A stretch of 64,000 nucleotides of DNA from Symbiodinium kawagutii. Its lineage: Eukaryota > Sar > Dinophyceae > Suessiales > Symbiodiniaceae. A program made the position numbers and the translations under genes. Under the pieces are notes generated by a model that worked only from the letters and a program-made list of their open reading frames with translations, was not told the DNA's origin and did not search any database. The stretch is from NCBI GenBank assembly GCA_009767595.1, contig VSDK01018072.1, forward strand, positions 1 to 64,000, given 5' to 3'. Positions 12,100 to 22,839 of the stretch are shown piece after piece (positions within the stretch are counted from its first letter, which is position 1; every line of letters begins with the position of its first letter).

Positions 12100-12258
12100 G
12101 GGCAGCTTTGTTGCCAAGAAACCAGCTGAAAATTCCACTGATCAAACTCGCCACCCTGAGATCCACAGAACCTGGGGCGAACCACAACAGCAGGAGAGCG
12201 CTGCATGCAGTGACAGCTTTAGCAACAAAAACTCCACCACCCAATCCCCATCCAGCAT
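12100..12258 (-). CDS. Candidate exon with hydrophobic segment, gene F region
   Basis: The acceptor is TTTAG at 12259 (phase 1). The frame begins DAGWGLGGGVFVAKAVTACS and runs through ALLLLWFAPG and LRVASLISGIFSWFLGNKAA, giving two likely membrane-spanning or membrane-contacting stretches. The donor is uncertain, near 12100. With the exon at 12585-12927 it suggests that gene F encodes a membrane protein. Confidence 0.4.
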
Positions 12259-12584
12259 CTAAAGTATCGATCAAAATTGTGCAAATTGCAAATCTCAGAA
12301 TTAGAAAATCAATGATGAGAACATCTGAGATGTCAAGCCGTGGCCCGGAACAAAAGTGTTCGATCGATTCAAACTCATCAATTGATCAATTCAACGCCGC
12401 TGTGGATCCTTCCAGCCCAAAGATGCAGGAACAAAAATGCTCAAAGAACCGACAAAGCAAACCCTAAAGCAGGGAGCAAAAGAAGAATCAAATATCATCT
12501 TCTAGGGTTGTCTAGCACCTCCCCTCAAAGTGAAGATACCTTGCAAGAAACAGCACAGACAGAGGGGACATAGTTGATCACCCA

Positions 12585-12927
12585 TACCACCCAGTAGCCA
12601 TTTCCATCCCGTGCGAGTTGTCGACAGCGCCGTACCAACCCGTATCGCTTCAGCCATGGATCTGTAAGACAGAGCCATGACCACCATGAAGGACATACAC
12701 GCGGCCAGTGCTATATCTTGCAAGGTTCGGATCATGCTGAAGAAATCCTCCTGCAAATCTAAGGGATCCGCTCCTTGGTGGCTACAGCGTCGGGGGGCTA
12801 TGCATATCGGAAACGAGCAGGTTTTACAAGGGACTCCTAGGGAAACCGAACACGCCATTTGCAAAACAAGGGGAATTACAAACAACACAGAACCTCCCAG
12901 TGCAAGTGTATCCTCGGCTTGCCAAAG
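12585..12927 (-). CDS. Candidate exon(s) with membrane segments, gene F region
   Basis: After TGCAG (AG at 12929-12928) the frame reads LWQAEDTLALGGSVLFVIPL, then VLQMACSVSLGVPC, a Cys-rich middle, and DFFSMIRTLQDIALAACMSF followed by MVVMALSYRSMAEAI. Two hydrophobic helices are evident. A 78-base stretch in the middle (GT at about 12836 to CAG before 'EDFFSM') has good splice borders and may be an intron, which would remove the Cys-rich part. The end near 12585 is tentative. The membrane protein is unidentified. Confidence 0.45.
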
Positions 12928-13133
12928 CTGCAGTAGTGAACACCGACACATCTTCCACAGACTTTGTATTGATTATAATTATGCGCGTGCACGATCGAGT
13001 ACGAACATACTTACTCCGAAAGTATCCGAAAGTTGTATAGTTCAATATCGGACTATGACACCTGAAAAGAAATATGCAATGATATGTGCAAACGCTTCAC
13101 AAATTGATGGACTATGACAGTAGGCCCCTCCAC

Positions 13134-13265
13134 CTGCTCCAAACATGCGGTGGTAGCCAATGTCTGCCGCGGCACCGTTCAAGGCTTCACCGGCTTCCAG
13201 ATACACCAAGCTACGCGTTCGCGCTTGACGCAGCTGAACCTGCCTGAGGAATGGCGTGCCATGGC
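13134..13265 (-). CDS. Candidate internal exon, unknown protein
   Basis: The exon lies between GGTAG (AG at 13267-13266) and a GCAG|GTGGAG donor. It starts and ends in phase 1 and its 132 bases contain no stop. It reads HGTPFLRQVQLRQARTRSLV, YLEAGEALNGAAADIGYHRM, FGA. The mix of Arg-rich and Gly/Ala-rich segments looks globular. The family is unknown. It precedes the membrane exon at 12.9 kb in the direction of transcription. Confidence 0.45.
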
Positions 13266-14063
13266 CTACCATGTTCCAATGAGGCGACCAACCACCAGCT
13301 TGTCACAATAGAAATCTTCATGGCTGTGCCCGTCCCATAGCCCTAAACATCCTATCCTCAAAGGCTGGCGCGTCATGGGCACTGACTCAGAAACCACACC
13401 CATGAGAAGGGAAGACGTCTCTGATGTGCTCGGACATGTGCAAATGAGTTCGGCAAACAACTAAACGACGATACTAGCACCAACAAACACAGCGAAAGAA
13501 CAAACAAGATATAATTAGGCACCGCAGTCATATTTTTTTGGCAGATTTAAGTAGGCAAGCAAATGCATACAAAAATGCGTGGATGGCTCAACATCAATAT
13601 TCGCAAGTAAGCACACACACATCTTGAAAATGCACTTGCAAATGTTCACTAATATTCATGTCATTTCATGTCCCTGCCTGCCTCTAGGGTTGCACTATGC
13701 TGCGATACCATTATCTACCATCCATGAAGGAGAAGGACCCCATGCGGTGCATGCGGTGCTTGTCAAGATTCGGAATGTCTTTGTTCTGCTCCACTTGAGC
13801 CAGCACCTGAAGTCGAGTGCACGATGCGCAAGGCTTCCCTGGGAGTCAACACATGAATGGATAAGGTTGGAGAATACATCTGTTTAAGATTACCATCCTT
13901 AGGCCTTAGTCATTAAGTGAAAACGGACAGAAATCACAAGATGTGTTTTACATACTGTAACTAGTATTGTCAAATCAAACATGTGAAAATCAAACAAGTG
14001 TTGGGCATCGAATGTCTTCGACCATTGGTTTTCTCGCTGCAGGCGAACCATTTCTGTTATCAC

Positions 14064-14211
14064 CTTTGGTGGTCCCAGCTGTTATGCTCATCTGCTGCTC
14101 CAGCTCTGCGCCACTGTAGCGCACCTCTCGGAAACTGTCCGGATCCAACCGAGGCAATGCAAAGCGGAACTTCACAACGTTGCCATGCAGCAAGTCAGAG
14201 ATCTCAGATTC
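14064..14211 (-). CDS. Well-bounded internal exon, unknown protein
   Basis: The exon runs from GCCAAG| (AG at 14213-14212, phase 0) to AAAG|GTGATA (GT at 14063-14062), 148 bases long. It encodes ESEISDLLHGNVVKFRFALP, RLDPDSFREVRYSGAELEQQ, MSITAGTTK. Composition and both splice sites are convincing and no stop occurs. No family was recognised. It is probably the same gene as the downstream exons at 13.1-10.3 kb. Confidence 0.55.
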
Positions 14212-15111
14212 CTTGGCCAACAGAGCAGAATTTCAGATAACTTGAGCCTGGTGACCCAAGCAACAAATCCAACAAATTCCACAGGTCAACTGAAAAGGCT
14301 AGGTTCAGCATCTCTCTCTCTCTGAATTATCTCATTTTGACCCTCGCATGTTTGCAGGGTGGTACCTGTCAAGCCCTGATCACATGGGTTTGGGAACTGG
14401 AACACATATGAAGAGATGCTACATTTGGAAAGAAACGACAAACATGTAACCATTGGTCTTGGTGTTGCAACATGCCAGGCGATTGCAGGCATTCAAAGCC
14501 TGGACAAAAATGCCACTATCCGGCAGAAGGAGCAAACAAATTGGAGCTAATCACGGCAAGAATCAGAGTCATCCAACTTCGGTTGTGACACCTGCGCCCC
14601 GGGCAGTGTTGTTGAGACGGTCTAACCAATGGGAATGAAGGACCGCGTCGAATTGTCATGACATCAACAGCATCATCGTCACGGTTTCCACCATCATCAC
14701 ACCTTATGAGAATAACCAGCAACGGCATTACGACTATAGTTGGACTTCCCGGACTTCCCTGCAAAAGAACCAACTACGACGGCATTCTTCTGCTTTGTGG
14801 GAGGAATTTACCATTGGAGGGATTCACACGTGGAAGGCCTGAACAGGATCGCACACATGCCACACTTGATTTTTTGAGCAAAGCGACTCTACTCACCAAT
14901 GTTCAATGATATCCCCAAAGATTCCTCAAACACCTTCACCCACATAACTAGCGCCGGAAGGTCTAGGCATCGATCTATTCAAAGGATACTTTGGTGCATC
15001 CTCAGCCGAATCATATGGAGCACTGTTTGTCACTGCTGCATCAACTGATGTCAACCATTATCAACCGTTTATGACGAGGTTTGATCATGGCTATGTCCCA
15101 CCATGTCCCAC

Positions 15112-15195
15112 CTCCAGGTCATCCAGGGCCCTTTGCAAGCGTGCATCAGCTTGCTTGCCTGAGGCAATGCGTTTGAGAATGCCCAAGTCCGCCCA
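15112..15195 (-). CDS. Well-bounded small exon, unknown protein
   Basis: The exon is 84 bases (28 codons, phase 0 to 0), between AAAAG and GAG|GTGGGA. It encodes WADLGILKRIASGKQADARL followed by QRALDDLE, a clear amphipathic, probably coiled helix. It is the most upstream exon I can assign to the 10-15 kb cluster. Confidence 0.5.
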
Positions 15196-17894
15196 CTTTT
15201 ACGACTGTATCCCAGCAGCGTTGTGAGTATTTGACAGGCCTCTGGAGGGGGCAATGTTCAATATGACGTATGTCATCCTGTGTTGTTCAAGTGATTCATT
15301 GGAAGCGTCCACTCTGTATCTGCAACTAACGGTGCTTTCAGGAAGTCATCTGGTTGTCTGAAGCCTGCCACCATCTACTGCACGTCTGATCCGTGGAGAC
15401 CCAAGCTTTCCCATACAACATCGGATGGCATAGTTCCGGAAGACCGCAAAAAGCACAAGGCAAACCCCTAGCCCGCACTTCCCTCAATCCAATGGTTCTC
15501 AGCGATTGTTCATCATTGGCAAGCCACAAACCGCTACTCAACATTAATGATTGTTGATCATTATTTTCAATAATTCTACATCATCCCTCCAATGTCCATG
15601 GTTTCCAACTTGCATAATGATTGACAGTGAAAAATAATTTATCATTACCATTGCCAACTCTTATTGACCAATATATCTAATCAATAATTACCAACCAATA
15701 TCAACCTGGACCAACCGATGTAAACCATGATCAACTGTCCCTCCACGTGTGGAAGCTGCAACTTGGGCTTTACTCTTGACGGTTGCACACCACTGGCGCT
15801 GTCATCCAGGCACTGAAATGAGCTGCGTCTCGGCACAAGTTGGGAACCTTTCGCAGCAAAGTCGCCGCCATGGCGCCAACTGCAAAGCCAAAATGTCACG
15901 GATAAAGCATGGCCAATCATGTATGAGCTAGCATGGTTGTTAGGAATTAGCATCTTAGAAAAACAATGCCAATAATTTTAAGAAACGGCTGTTTAAATTT
16001 GCATGCTAGCATGTTTGTGGACACAGCTAAGTGTTTACTGGACAAACATGATAATTGCAAAAAAGTGGCTATCAATGTGTATAATTGATACTTAGTGGCA
16101 AACTAGTTCTGAATTATGGTGAGAGAATCGCTAAATATGACGCTTATCAAAAAAAGAAGCTTGGCAATCATTGGCCAATGGTTGGTGATGGGTATTCGTA
16201 CAACGCAAAAATGGTAAGCATGGCAATTACGGGTCAATGACCAATGTAGGTGTACGATGGTGAACACCGCTCTTGGCGGGCGAGAACCCTTCAGCGTCAG
16301 ATGTCTGCCACAATTGTGTGGGAATCAAGGCTTGTACAAGTTCAATTCTGAAACAGGGCAGGTCATCGGGAAATCCAGGCATCTTGCGGGTCCACAGGGG
16401 TAGGACCGTCCCCCCAGTTTAACAAAACGAAACCGTGAAAAGCTGGTGATTTGGCATCAATTTTGGGGTCTTACAAAATTGTGCATCTCTCATTGCACAA
16501 GCACTGCCACCTGTGCAAAGGTAATATGTGGGAGGTTTGGACAGTCTCAGGGTGACAAAGGCTGATAGAGCTGAGGGCACACACATCTCGGATGCCCTCG
16601 TTTCATCTCCAACCTGTCTCACCCGGGAATCGGCATAGGCCAGGCTGCTAGCTAGGCAAAACCCAAGCTTGATCTTGCTTAATTACATAGGGCCCGCGAC
16701 AACAAAAATTGCATCATTGGGAGTGTAAAAATAGGCAAAAACAAAAGTATTCGAATCATCGAGATGTAGCATAAGGGCAGCCCTTGTCAACTGTATGGGA
16801 ATAGATATTTCAATCCAATGCCGCAAATGGATCGAACCTACCTATCTTGCGCATTTCATCATGAGTTACCGAAAATAAGCAGTGCTGATTTCTGAGCAAA
16901 ACTGAGTGGTCCCTGTCCCTTATTTGTGAACGGATGTTTTTTTTTTCTCGAAGGTTTTGCCATCATCAAGCTTGACTATCTAAGGGTGTCTGTGCTGGGT
17001 GGTCCCTTATCGATTGTGAAGTCTTCTCCTATTTTTTTAGGGCAGGTCCTTGCTTGTCTGTTCATGTGGCAACTTTGTCAGGTATGATGCATCATGATGC
17101 CCTGGACCAAAAACATTACATAGAATCACATTAATGAAAGTCCCCAAAAATCACAAAGACTTGAACAGCTTGGCTAGGGAAACCCATGATGCTGAGGTGC
17201 CTGCAGGATCTCAACATCTGTACGTATAGCATTGCTGTTTGGCAACACGCAAATGGTCATCCTTTGGTGCGCTGCTGGGCCCTCAGGAAGTGATCGGATT
17301 GGCGAGCGTGACATCATTGAGAGTCGCTCGGGGCTCACGAGGACCACTGGCAACTGCAGCCAGGGCGCATTCTTGTCAGGATGCCATCCTGAGCGTTGGA
17401 TCAAGTGGTCTCAAGATTGAATTAGACACATTTTAGGCCATGAGAATTGGTGACTTTTGGGAAACCAAGCTGGCCCTGATAAGAACCAAACAGAAATATT
17501 TGAATCAACCCCACCACACAAAGCTGGTGAAAACGACCACGCTTGCTAGCATATGTTCGCACGCGTCATATTCCTAAGCTGCAGTTCCTGCGGTGGTGTG
17601 CAACAATTCGGTATGACTGAACCAGTGACCAACAGAATAGCCAGTTAAGGACATAGCCATGGCCATTCTAGCCATTCTGTGGTAAACGTTCACAAGTTGA
17701 CTAGCGACCAACAGAATACAGTAGTTAGATAGATAGATGTAGCCATAGCCATTCTGGAATAATGGCTGACTAGTTAGTTAGTTAGTTAGTTAGTCAGTTA
17801 GTTAGTTAGTTAGTTAGTTAATTAGTTAGTTAGTTAGACATTGTCACTAGCCACTACTATTCATATAGACACTATGTACTTAGTCAGTTGGTCG

Positions 17895-17946
<52 letters not shown>

Positions 17947-18518
17947 ATTTCGTTGTCAGTAAGGTACTTTAAGAGTTGACTAACATCACTAGTAGTTAGT
18001 TGGTTACTCAAAGACCTAGCTCGTGCAGCCACAGTCCTAGCCACTTCGATCTCCGAGCTTCTAAGCTGCAGCTCCTTGAAGAGTTTCTTGCGGTCGGCAT
18101 TGCTGGTCTTTCCTTAGCGCAGCTCTGGGAGCGCAACCAACGCTACGACCAAACAAACCAAACCCAGCTACCAATGCTACCATGAATCTACTGCACTGCT
18201 GAGATTGCACCATATTTGCTGTGAGGTGCTGCAAGTATGCAGTGCTGCACTAGTCTTGGAGTGTTTTGTGCCACACCCTTGATATCTTAGTCTTAGAATT
18301 CTTGGTTTCCCGAAGTGAAGCCACCTGGAACGAACCCTCTCTTAGCAAGGGACGCTTCAAGTGCCGAAGTTCTTGCACCTCGATCTGCTGACAAACAAGA
18401 GCTTAAAAATTTGAAACTTGTTCGCATTCGAGACGAGGCGCCTCACAAACAGCATCCCAACAGATCCAAAAATCTCAGATTGCTGTTCAATACATTTCAA
18501 TACTATTCAACTCGGAAC
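15196..18518. other. Spacer with no supported gene
   Basis: Open frames at 15338-15544, 15681-15953 and 17174-17436 are short and have no firm exon borders. Most of 15.5-17.1 kb is AT-rich with repeated TGATCAT/CAACCAAT words. The end of the stretch carries the duplicated unit and TTAG arrays described separately. Confidence 0.4.
17624..17945. repeat. Duplicated ~80-base unit followed by two (TTAG)n arrays
   Basis: A unit with GACCAACAGAATA...TAGCCAT(A/G)GCCATTCT occurs at about 17627-17682 and again at 17707-17761. It is followed by TTAG arrays at 17774-17841 and 17890-17946 that are separated by a unique segment of about 50 bases. The second unit already contains a short TTAGATAGATAGA seed, which suggests how the arrays began. 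Confidence 0.85.
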
Positions 18519-18720
18519 TGTGTCCAGCATTGAACTGTGCACATTTTGGCCAGTGCCCTGATGGCAGGGCAACTGCTGGCACTTCAAGTGCACCTCTAAA
18601 GCTCTCCTGGCAGCTGCAGCATCGACTCTTTTTACTTCCCAGATCTGCTTGTCGCCGATCCTGGGAGGATGTGCCTTGAAAAAGCTGAGGGAAGAACCTT
18701 CGGACATCTCTACTTGATGC
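18519..18720 (-). CDS. Well-bounded exon, unknown protein
   Basis: The exon is 202 bases, from TTTGTAG| (phase 2) to ACA|GTTCCG (phase 0). It encodes HQVEMSEGSSLSFFKAHPPR, IGDKQIWEVKRVDAAAARRA, LEVHLKCQQLPCHQGTGQNV and HSSMLDT. The composition is strongly protein-like and both borders are canonical. The family is unknown. It appears to belong with the upstream exons at 18.99 and 19.26 kb. Confidence 0.55.
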
Positions 18721-18884
18721 CTACAAAGCCACATATGTCACGTAGTCATAGACAACATACATCTTCCCAATTTATGTTGGAATCCTCAACAGCCTCAACA
18801 ACTCAACAACATCAGCCGGGGTGAGGTGTAAAAAGAGAGCACACACCAAATCACTCCAAGGGAAACGTGTGGGTGCCAATTGTT

Positions 18885-18994
18885 TTCATGTATTTGCGCT
18901 TTTGGCATGGCCTTCCCCGCAAGTGTCAGCGATGCTTGCCTCTGAAGCGACGCTTTCCCTTAAACGTCTACGCTGTCTGCAAAGAAAATTGCCC
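18885..18994 (-). CDS. Candidate exon, unknown protein
   Basis: After TTGCCAG (AG at 18996-18995, phase 2) the frame reads GNFLCRQRRRLRESVASEAS, IADTCGEGHAKSA. An Arg-rich patch is followed by a Ser/Ala/Glu stretch. The end, near 18885, is not fixed. Neighbours are the exons at 19.26 and 18.72 kb on the same strand. Confidence 0.35.
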
Positions 18995-19069
18995 CTGGCA
19001 AGAACACAATGCCCTGGTGAGACTGGAAATTCATGGTCAATTTTGACCTATACAGGAAGCATCAGGAAG

Positions 19070-19259
19070 CCATTGCCTGAAATGGTTTTGGCAAGCTTCC
19101 AGTATCTGCTGGCGCTCGTCGAGGAGTGACGGAGCTCTCCATCTTCTCTTTAAATCGACAAAATCCTGTGGGAGGCATCTCCACGGTCATCTTTGCCTCA
19201 AATCTCCGGCGACTCAAATCACTTCCAGGCAGAGTGCGTTCACTGATCTGCGTCACACC
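19070..19259 (-). CDS. Candidate exon, unknown protein
   Basis: The acceptor is TAATAG at 19261-19260 (phase 0). The frame reads VTQISERTLPGSDLSRRRFE, AKMTVEMPPTGFCRFKEKME, SSVTPRRAPADTGSLP. It is rich in Arg, Glu, Ser and Pro, resembling a disordered regulatory segment. The donor is uncertain, between 19070 and 19095. Nothing was recognised. Confidence 0.45.
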
Positions 19260-20893
19260 CTATTAGAGTTGGCAACCTCATTGCATACCTACAAATATCA
19301 AAACCAAGAACAAATGGTAGAACATGCATTCTCCTGTGCTAGAATGGAGCCACCCAACCCGCTGTTCAAACATAGAGCCAAGCGTTGCCAAGCATGGACT
19401 GGTTACACAATGATTCCCATGATTCCCCATGACATATTGTGATGATGCTGCATATTGCGAGGCCATCGCTTACTACAAACTGAGCTTCACACGAAATAAT
19501 CATCCGGAGGCAATGGCAGAGCAGATGTGACTTGACTAAAAGATGATCACACTTGCATACAAGATGTTGACTTTTGGTTTGCTTTCAAGTGATGATGACG
19601 CGCCATGAATTGAAGATTTCAAAGAGGAAAAGCAAGACTTTTGTACAAAATCTTTACCCTACATGCAAAGTCCGGAAAAAATAATTACACACTTCAGGGG
19701 CACAAAATGGTAGAAACACATGTCAGAAGATTCAAAATATTTCAAAATGGAGGCTGCCAGAATACCTCAACGCGGATGCCGCCAGTGTGCTGGTCAGCAA
19801 GCAGTGCAAACCAAACCTCAAGAACCCCATGGGGTTAGTGCTGCAGACGAAATCGAAATGACAACACCAAGCATGCAATTAGTAGGGATTGCGATGGGCA
19901 ACATTTGTATTTTCCAGTTTCCGCAACATTCCGAAATGAATTTGTTTAACACTTCAAGCAGAGACATGCAAACACCATCATATGAAAACATAGTCTACAT
20001 ACACAGCATGAAAGCCAGTGTTTCCCAACACTGCTGACAAGGCCTCTGTCACAGGATTCCCGTCACGGCTGCAGGTCCTCCGGCGAAGCTTCATGCATAG
20101 TGTCGGGACCCCCCAAGATTGAACTCGTGTGTACCTGACCGTGATTGGCTTTCTCCAGACTGACATCTCCCCACCTTGCACTCCTTCTGGCATCACAAAA
20201 GTCCCATGGGCATCAGGTCGCATCTGGAGTGCCATCAGTCAAGGGCAATGAAGCTGAAAAAACCCGGTGCATGAAGTCACCTGAGTTCAGAGCCAATGCT
20301 TCTGAACTTCAGTCGGGCAAAGCTGCGGGCTACCAATTTTGATATATAAAAAGTTGGCAAATTGGCCTACCAATTTGGCATCTACAACTGCTCCAAATTT
20401 GCATTCCGACTAGCAAATGACAATCATCAACAAGTTCCTTGTATTTCACACTTGCATAGCTGCCAATTTGGCAAGTTGACTGAAAATCTGGCGATCAGTC
20501 CGCTGCATCTCATTTCACATTTGAAGCTGTCCAAGTAGATCTGCCATCCATCGCATCCATGGTCCCCATCCGTGGTCCCATTCCACATTGATCCCCCAGT
20601 TGATGAAGTTGATGCCATGATGCTACTGGGCGCTCCAGGAAACACTCGATATGTAAAACCCAAGCGTTCCTGGGCATTTCAAGGTAGGCAGTGTCACATC
20701 TGGCGGTCCTTGTCTGTTCTCACCACTTGTCAATAGTCTACGGGGGAAAGGGATATGATGGGATATGTGTTTTAGCTTTGCTTGCCGCATCTTGACACCT
20801 CCGATTCATCCTCGCGCTTTCTGTGAGCACCATGCCTACTGGTAGGTTAGGTATGGCTTCACTGTTGCTACAAGTGATAAGTCTGATAGGGCT

Positions 20894-21137
20894 TCAAAAG
20901 CAACAGGCAGCCGTGCTTCCAATCGCTCGAAGAACTTCAAATGGGCCAAGTGGAACACTGGCGTTCCCCAGCCACTTCGAAGCTTGGCGCCTGATGAGAG
21001 GCACGGTGGACGACGGTGAGATGCTCCGAACATGAGACTCAGCCAGGGCAGCATATTGCAAGGGGTCCGAGCCTGCATCTTCATTCTCCAACAAGCAATA
21101 GGCTGCTTCAAGCATCATGGTGGCTGTGCCCTCATAC
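20894..21137 (-). CDS. Two joined exons, unknown protein
   Basis: Exon 21137-21039 (after CTGTAG, phase 2; ends GA|GTCTCA) encodes YEGTATMMLEAAYCLLENED, AGSDPLQYAALAE. The next acceptor (CATCAG, about 20992) continues in the matching phase with RQASKWLGNASVPLGPFEVL, RAIGSTAACCF and TGA at 20896-20894. An alternative frame in the same second exon (KLRSGWGTPVFHLAHLKFFE...) is also open and may be the true one. The helix-rich first exon is the firmer part. The family is unknown. Confidence 0.45.
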
Positions 21138-22142
21138 CTACAGCTGGAGTTCTTAAAGCTGCCAACTAGCCATGCACAAAATCTGAGTTGACTTATGAAG
21201 GTCCAAACACGTTTTTTTTGGGGTTCAGGCATCAAGACAGCAGGGGCTCTAAATGGCTTGAATGATCTCGAGAGTCTGCTCAAAAGTGAGAATCATTTAG
21301 AAAGTCAGTGAAAATCCTCCTGCTGCAATCTGTGGCTGGGACATGCCAACCCCTAGACACAGTTGGGACCCAACGCCCCCCCTCGAGTTGCCATGGTGCC
21401 GGTCACCAACGCCTCCTGGCCCCGCATTCATCACCACATGCATCTTCTCCTGTCGACCAGATGAAGCAGCTACTACAACTACCATACCTCTAAAGTGAGA
21501 TCTCAGGAGCCGTAGCCCAAGTTGAAAAGAATGTAAGTCTTGCGTAAGTGTATGTATGTGTGTGTAAAGTGTGTGGTATGCAAGTACCTATAGATCTAGA
21601 TTTATTGGCTCTATACTGCACTACACTGCACACTTTGCATGCTGGCTTTCTCAAGTTGAAACAAACTGTGCTGTAATGTCAATCTTCGGCACTTCTCCTT
21701 GCAAAGGCAGCGCACCACCTGTTGATACCTGTTGCCTGATAATGAGCCATCATTGCCTATGATCAACTCGCTAAAAATCAGCACATGAATGGCACGTCAG
21801 ATTACCAGATACATTCTTCTAAGCGGCTTACACGACGAACATCAGCACTTTGACGACCGAGCCATGGAGGGTCTTCCCATGCACCAGCCACCAGCTCCTG
21901 CTGCTGGGAGTCGGCCACTCCCACGAAGACCTGGTTAGATGCCCCAGTTGCATCCCACCGAGGAAACCGGGCAACACCATGATTTCACCAAGGACAAATT
22001 GAGAGTAATTTGAACCCCAAAAACAAATCTAGCTGTATCATAATGTATCTGGTAATCTGATGTAGTTTGATGTAATTTGATGTAAATTGACTCCCCCCAA
22101 GACAAAAGAACCCCCGCTGAAAGCATTCGAAAAAGCCCCCAC

Positions 22143-22263
22143 TGAAACCATAGCGACAGCGTCACAACAGCTCCACAGACTATCTTCAACGGCAGCGCCT
22201 TGGTCACGAAGGTTTCTTGTCGGATCCGCTCCTGGAGGCCCAACTGGGTAGCTTCAACCCCAG
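22143..22263 (-). CDS. Candidate exon with hydrophobic segment
   Basis: The exon runs from CCCATAG| (phase 1) to TTTCA|GTGGGG (phase 2) and reads GVEATQLGLQERIRQETFVT, KALPLKIVCGAVVTLSLWF. The last 20 residues are hydrophobic and could span a membrane. Both borders are acceptable and the 121 bases are stop-free. No family was recognised. Confidence 0.45.
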
Positions 22264-22664
22264 CTATGGGCACGAAAAACAACCGGGAAAACAGCGTGGA
22301 AAACACATGAAGCTCAATGAAGTTCAATGAAGCTCAAGGGAGTTGATGAAAACCAAGCGATTTGCATTTCCTAGTGCCCCAACAAGTCACAATGTCGGCT
22401 TTGGCATCTGTGACAAGAAATTAGATGACATTAGCACGGCAAGGGAGCCTTCCAAAATGATGGTTTGCCATGTGCTCTGCAAAATTTGGTAAGTAAACAG
22501 AGTACTAACCGTCATGATAGCCATGAGAATGGATGAGCATCCACCATTGACCATGAGAGGTCACTGTAAACCATTCTTACCATCATTACACATTTCTCTC
22601 TAGGAATCACTTATATACCCAATCTTACCCATCTTTATGCCGTTGTTATCACTATGGTTCAGAC

Positions 22665-22839
22665 TCGGCCCAGAATTTCCATGAACATCTCCCCGTCCTT
22701 GGGTCCCCAGCCAGGCGGAGGGATCTTCTTGAGCTCCACCATAAGGCTATGCCCCCCGCCGCCAGCCAGGCTGACACCAATCCCCGACAACCGAGATGCT
22801 TGGGCACTTTCCTGCTTTGTCATCCTTGGCAAAACAATC
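22665..22839 (-). CDS. Well-bounded exon, Gly-rich loop protein, unknown
   Basis: The exon is 175 bases from GGTAG| (phase 2) to CGA|GTCTGA (phase 0). It encodes IVLPRMTKQESAQASRLSGI, GVSLAGGGGHSLMVELKKIP, PPGWGPKDGEMFMEILGR. The GVSLAGGGGHSL stretch looks like a glycine-rich turn in a folded domain. I could not assign a family. It may be the upstream neighbour of the 22.26-kb exon in the same gene. Confidence 0.5.

Noticed and set aside
17660..17760. Spliced-leader-like word TAGCCATTCTGG
   Set aside because: One mismatch in 12 to an internal part of the leader, present within a tandemly duplicated unit and not followed by the GGCTCAAG end; chance is the better explanation.
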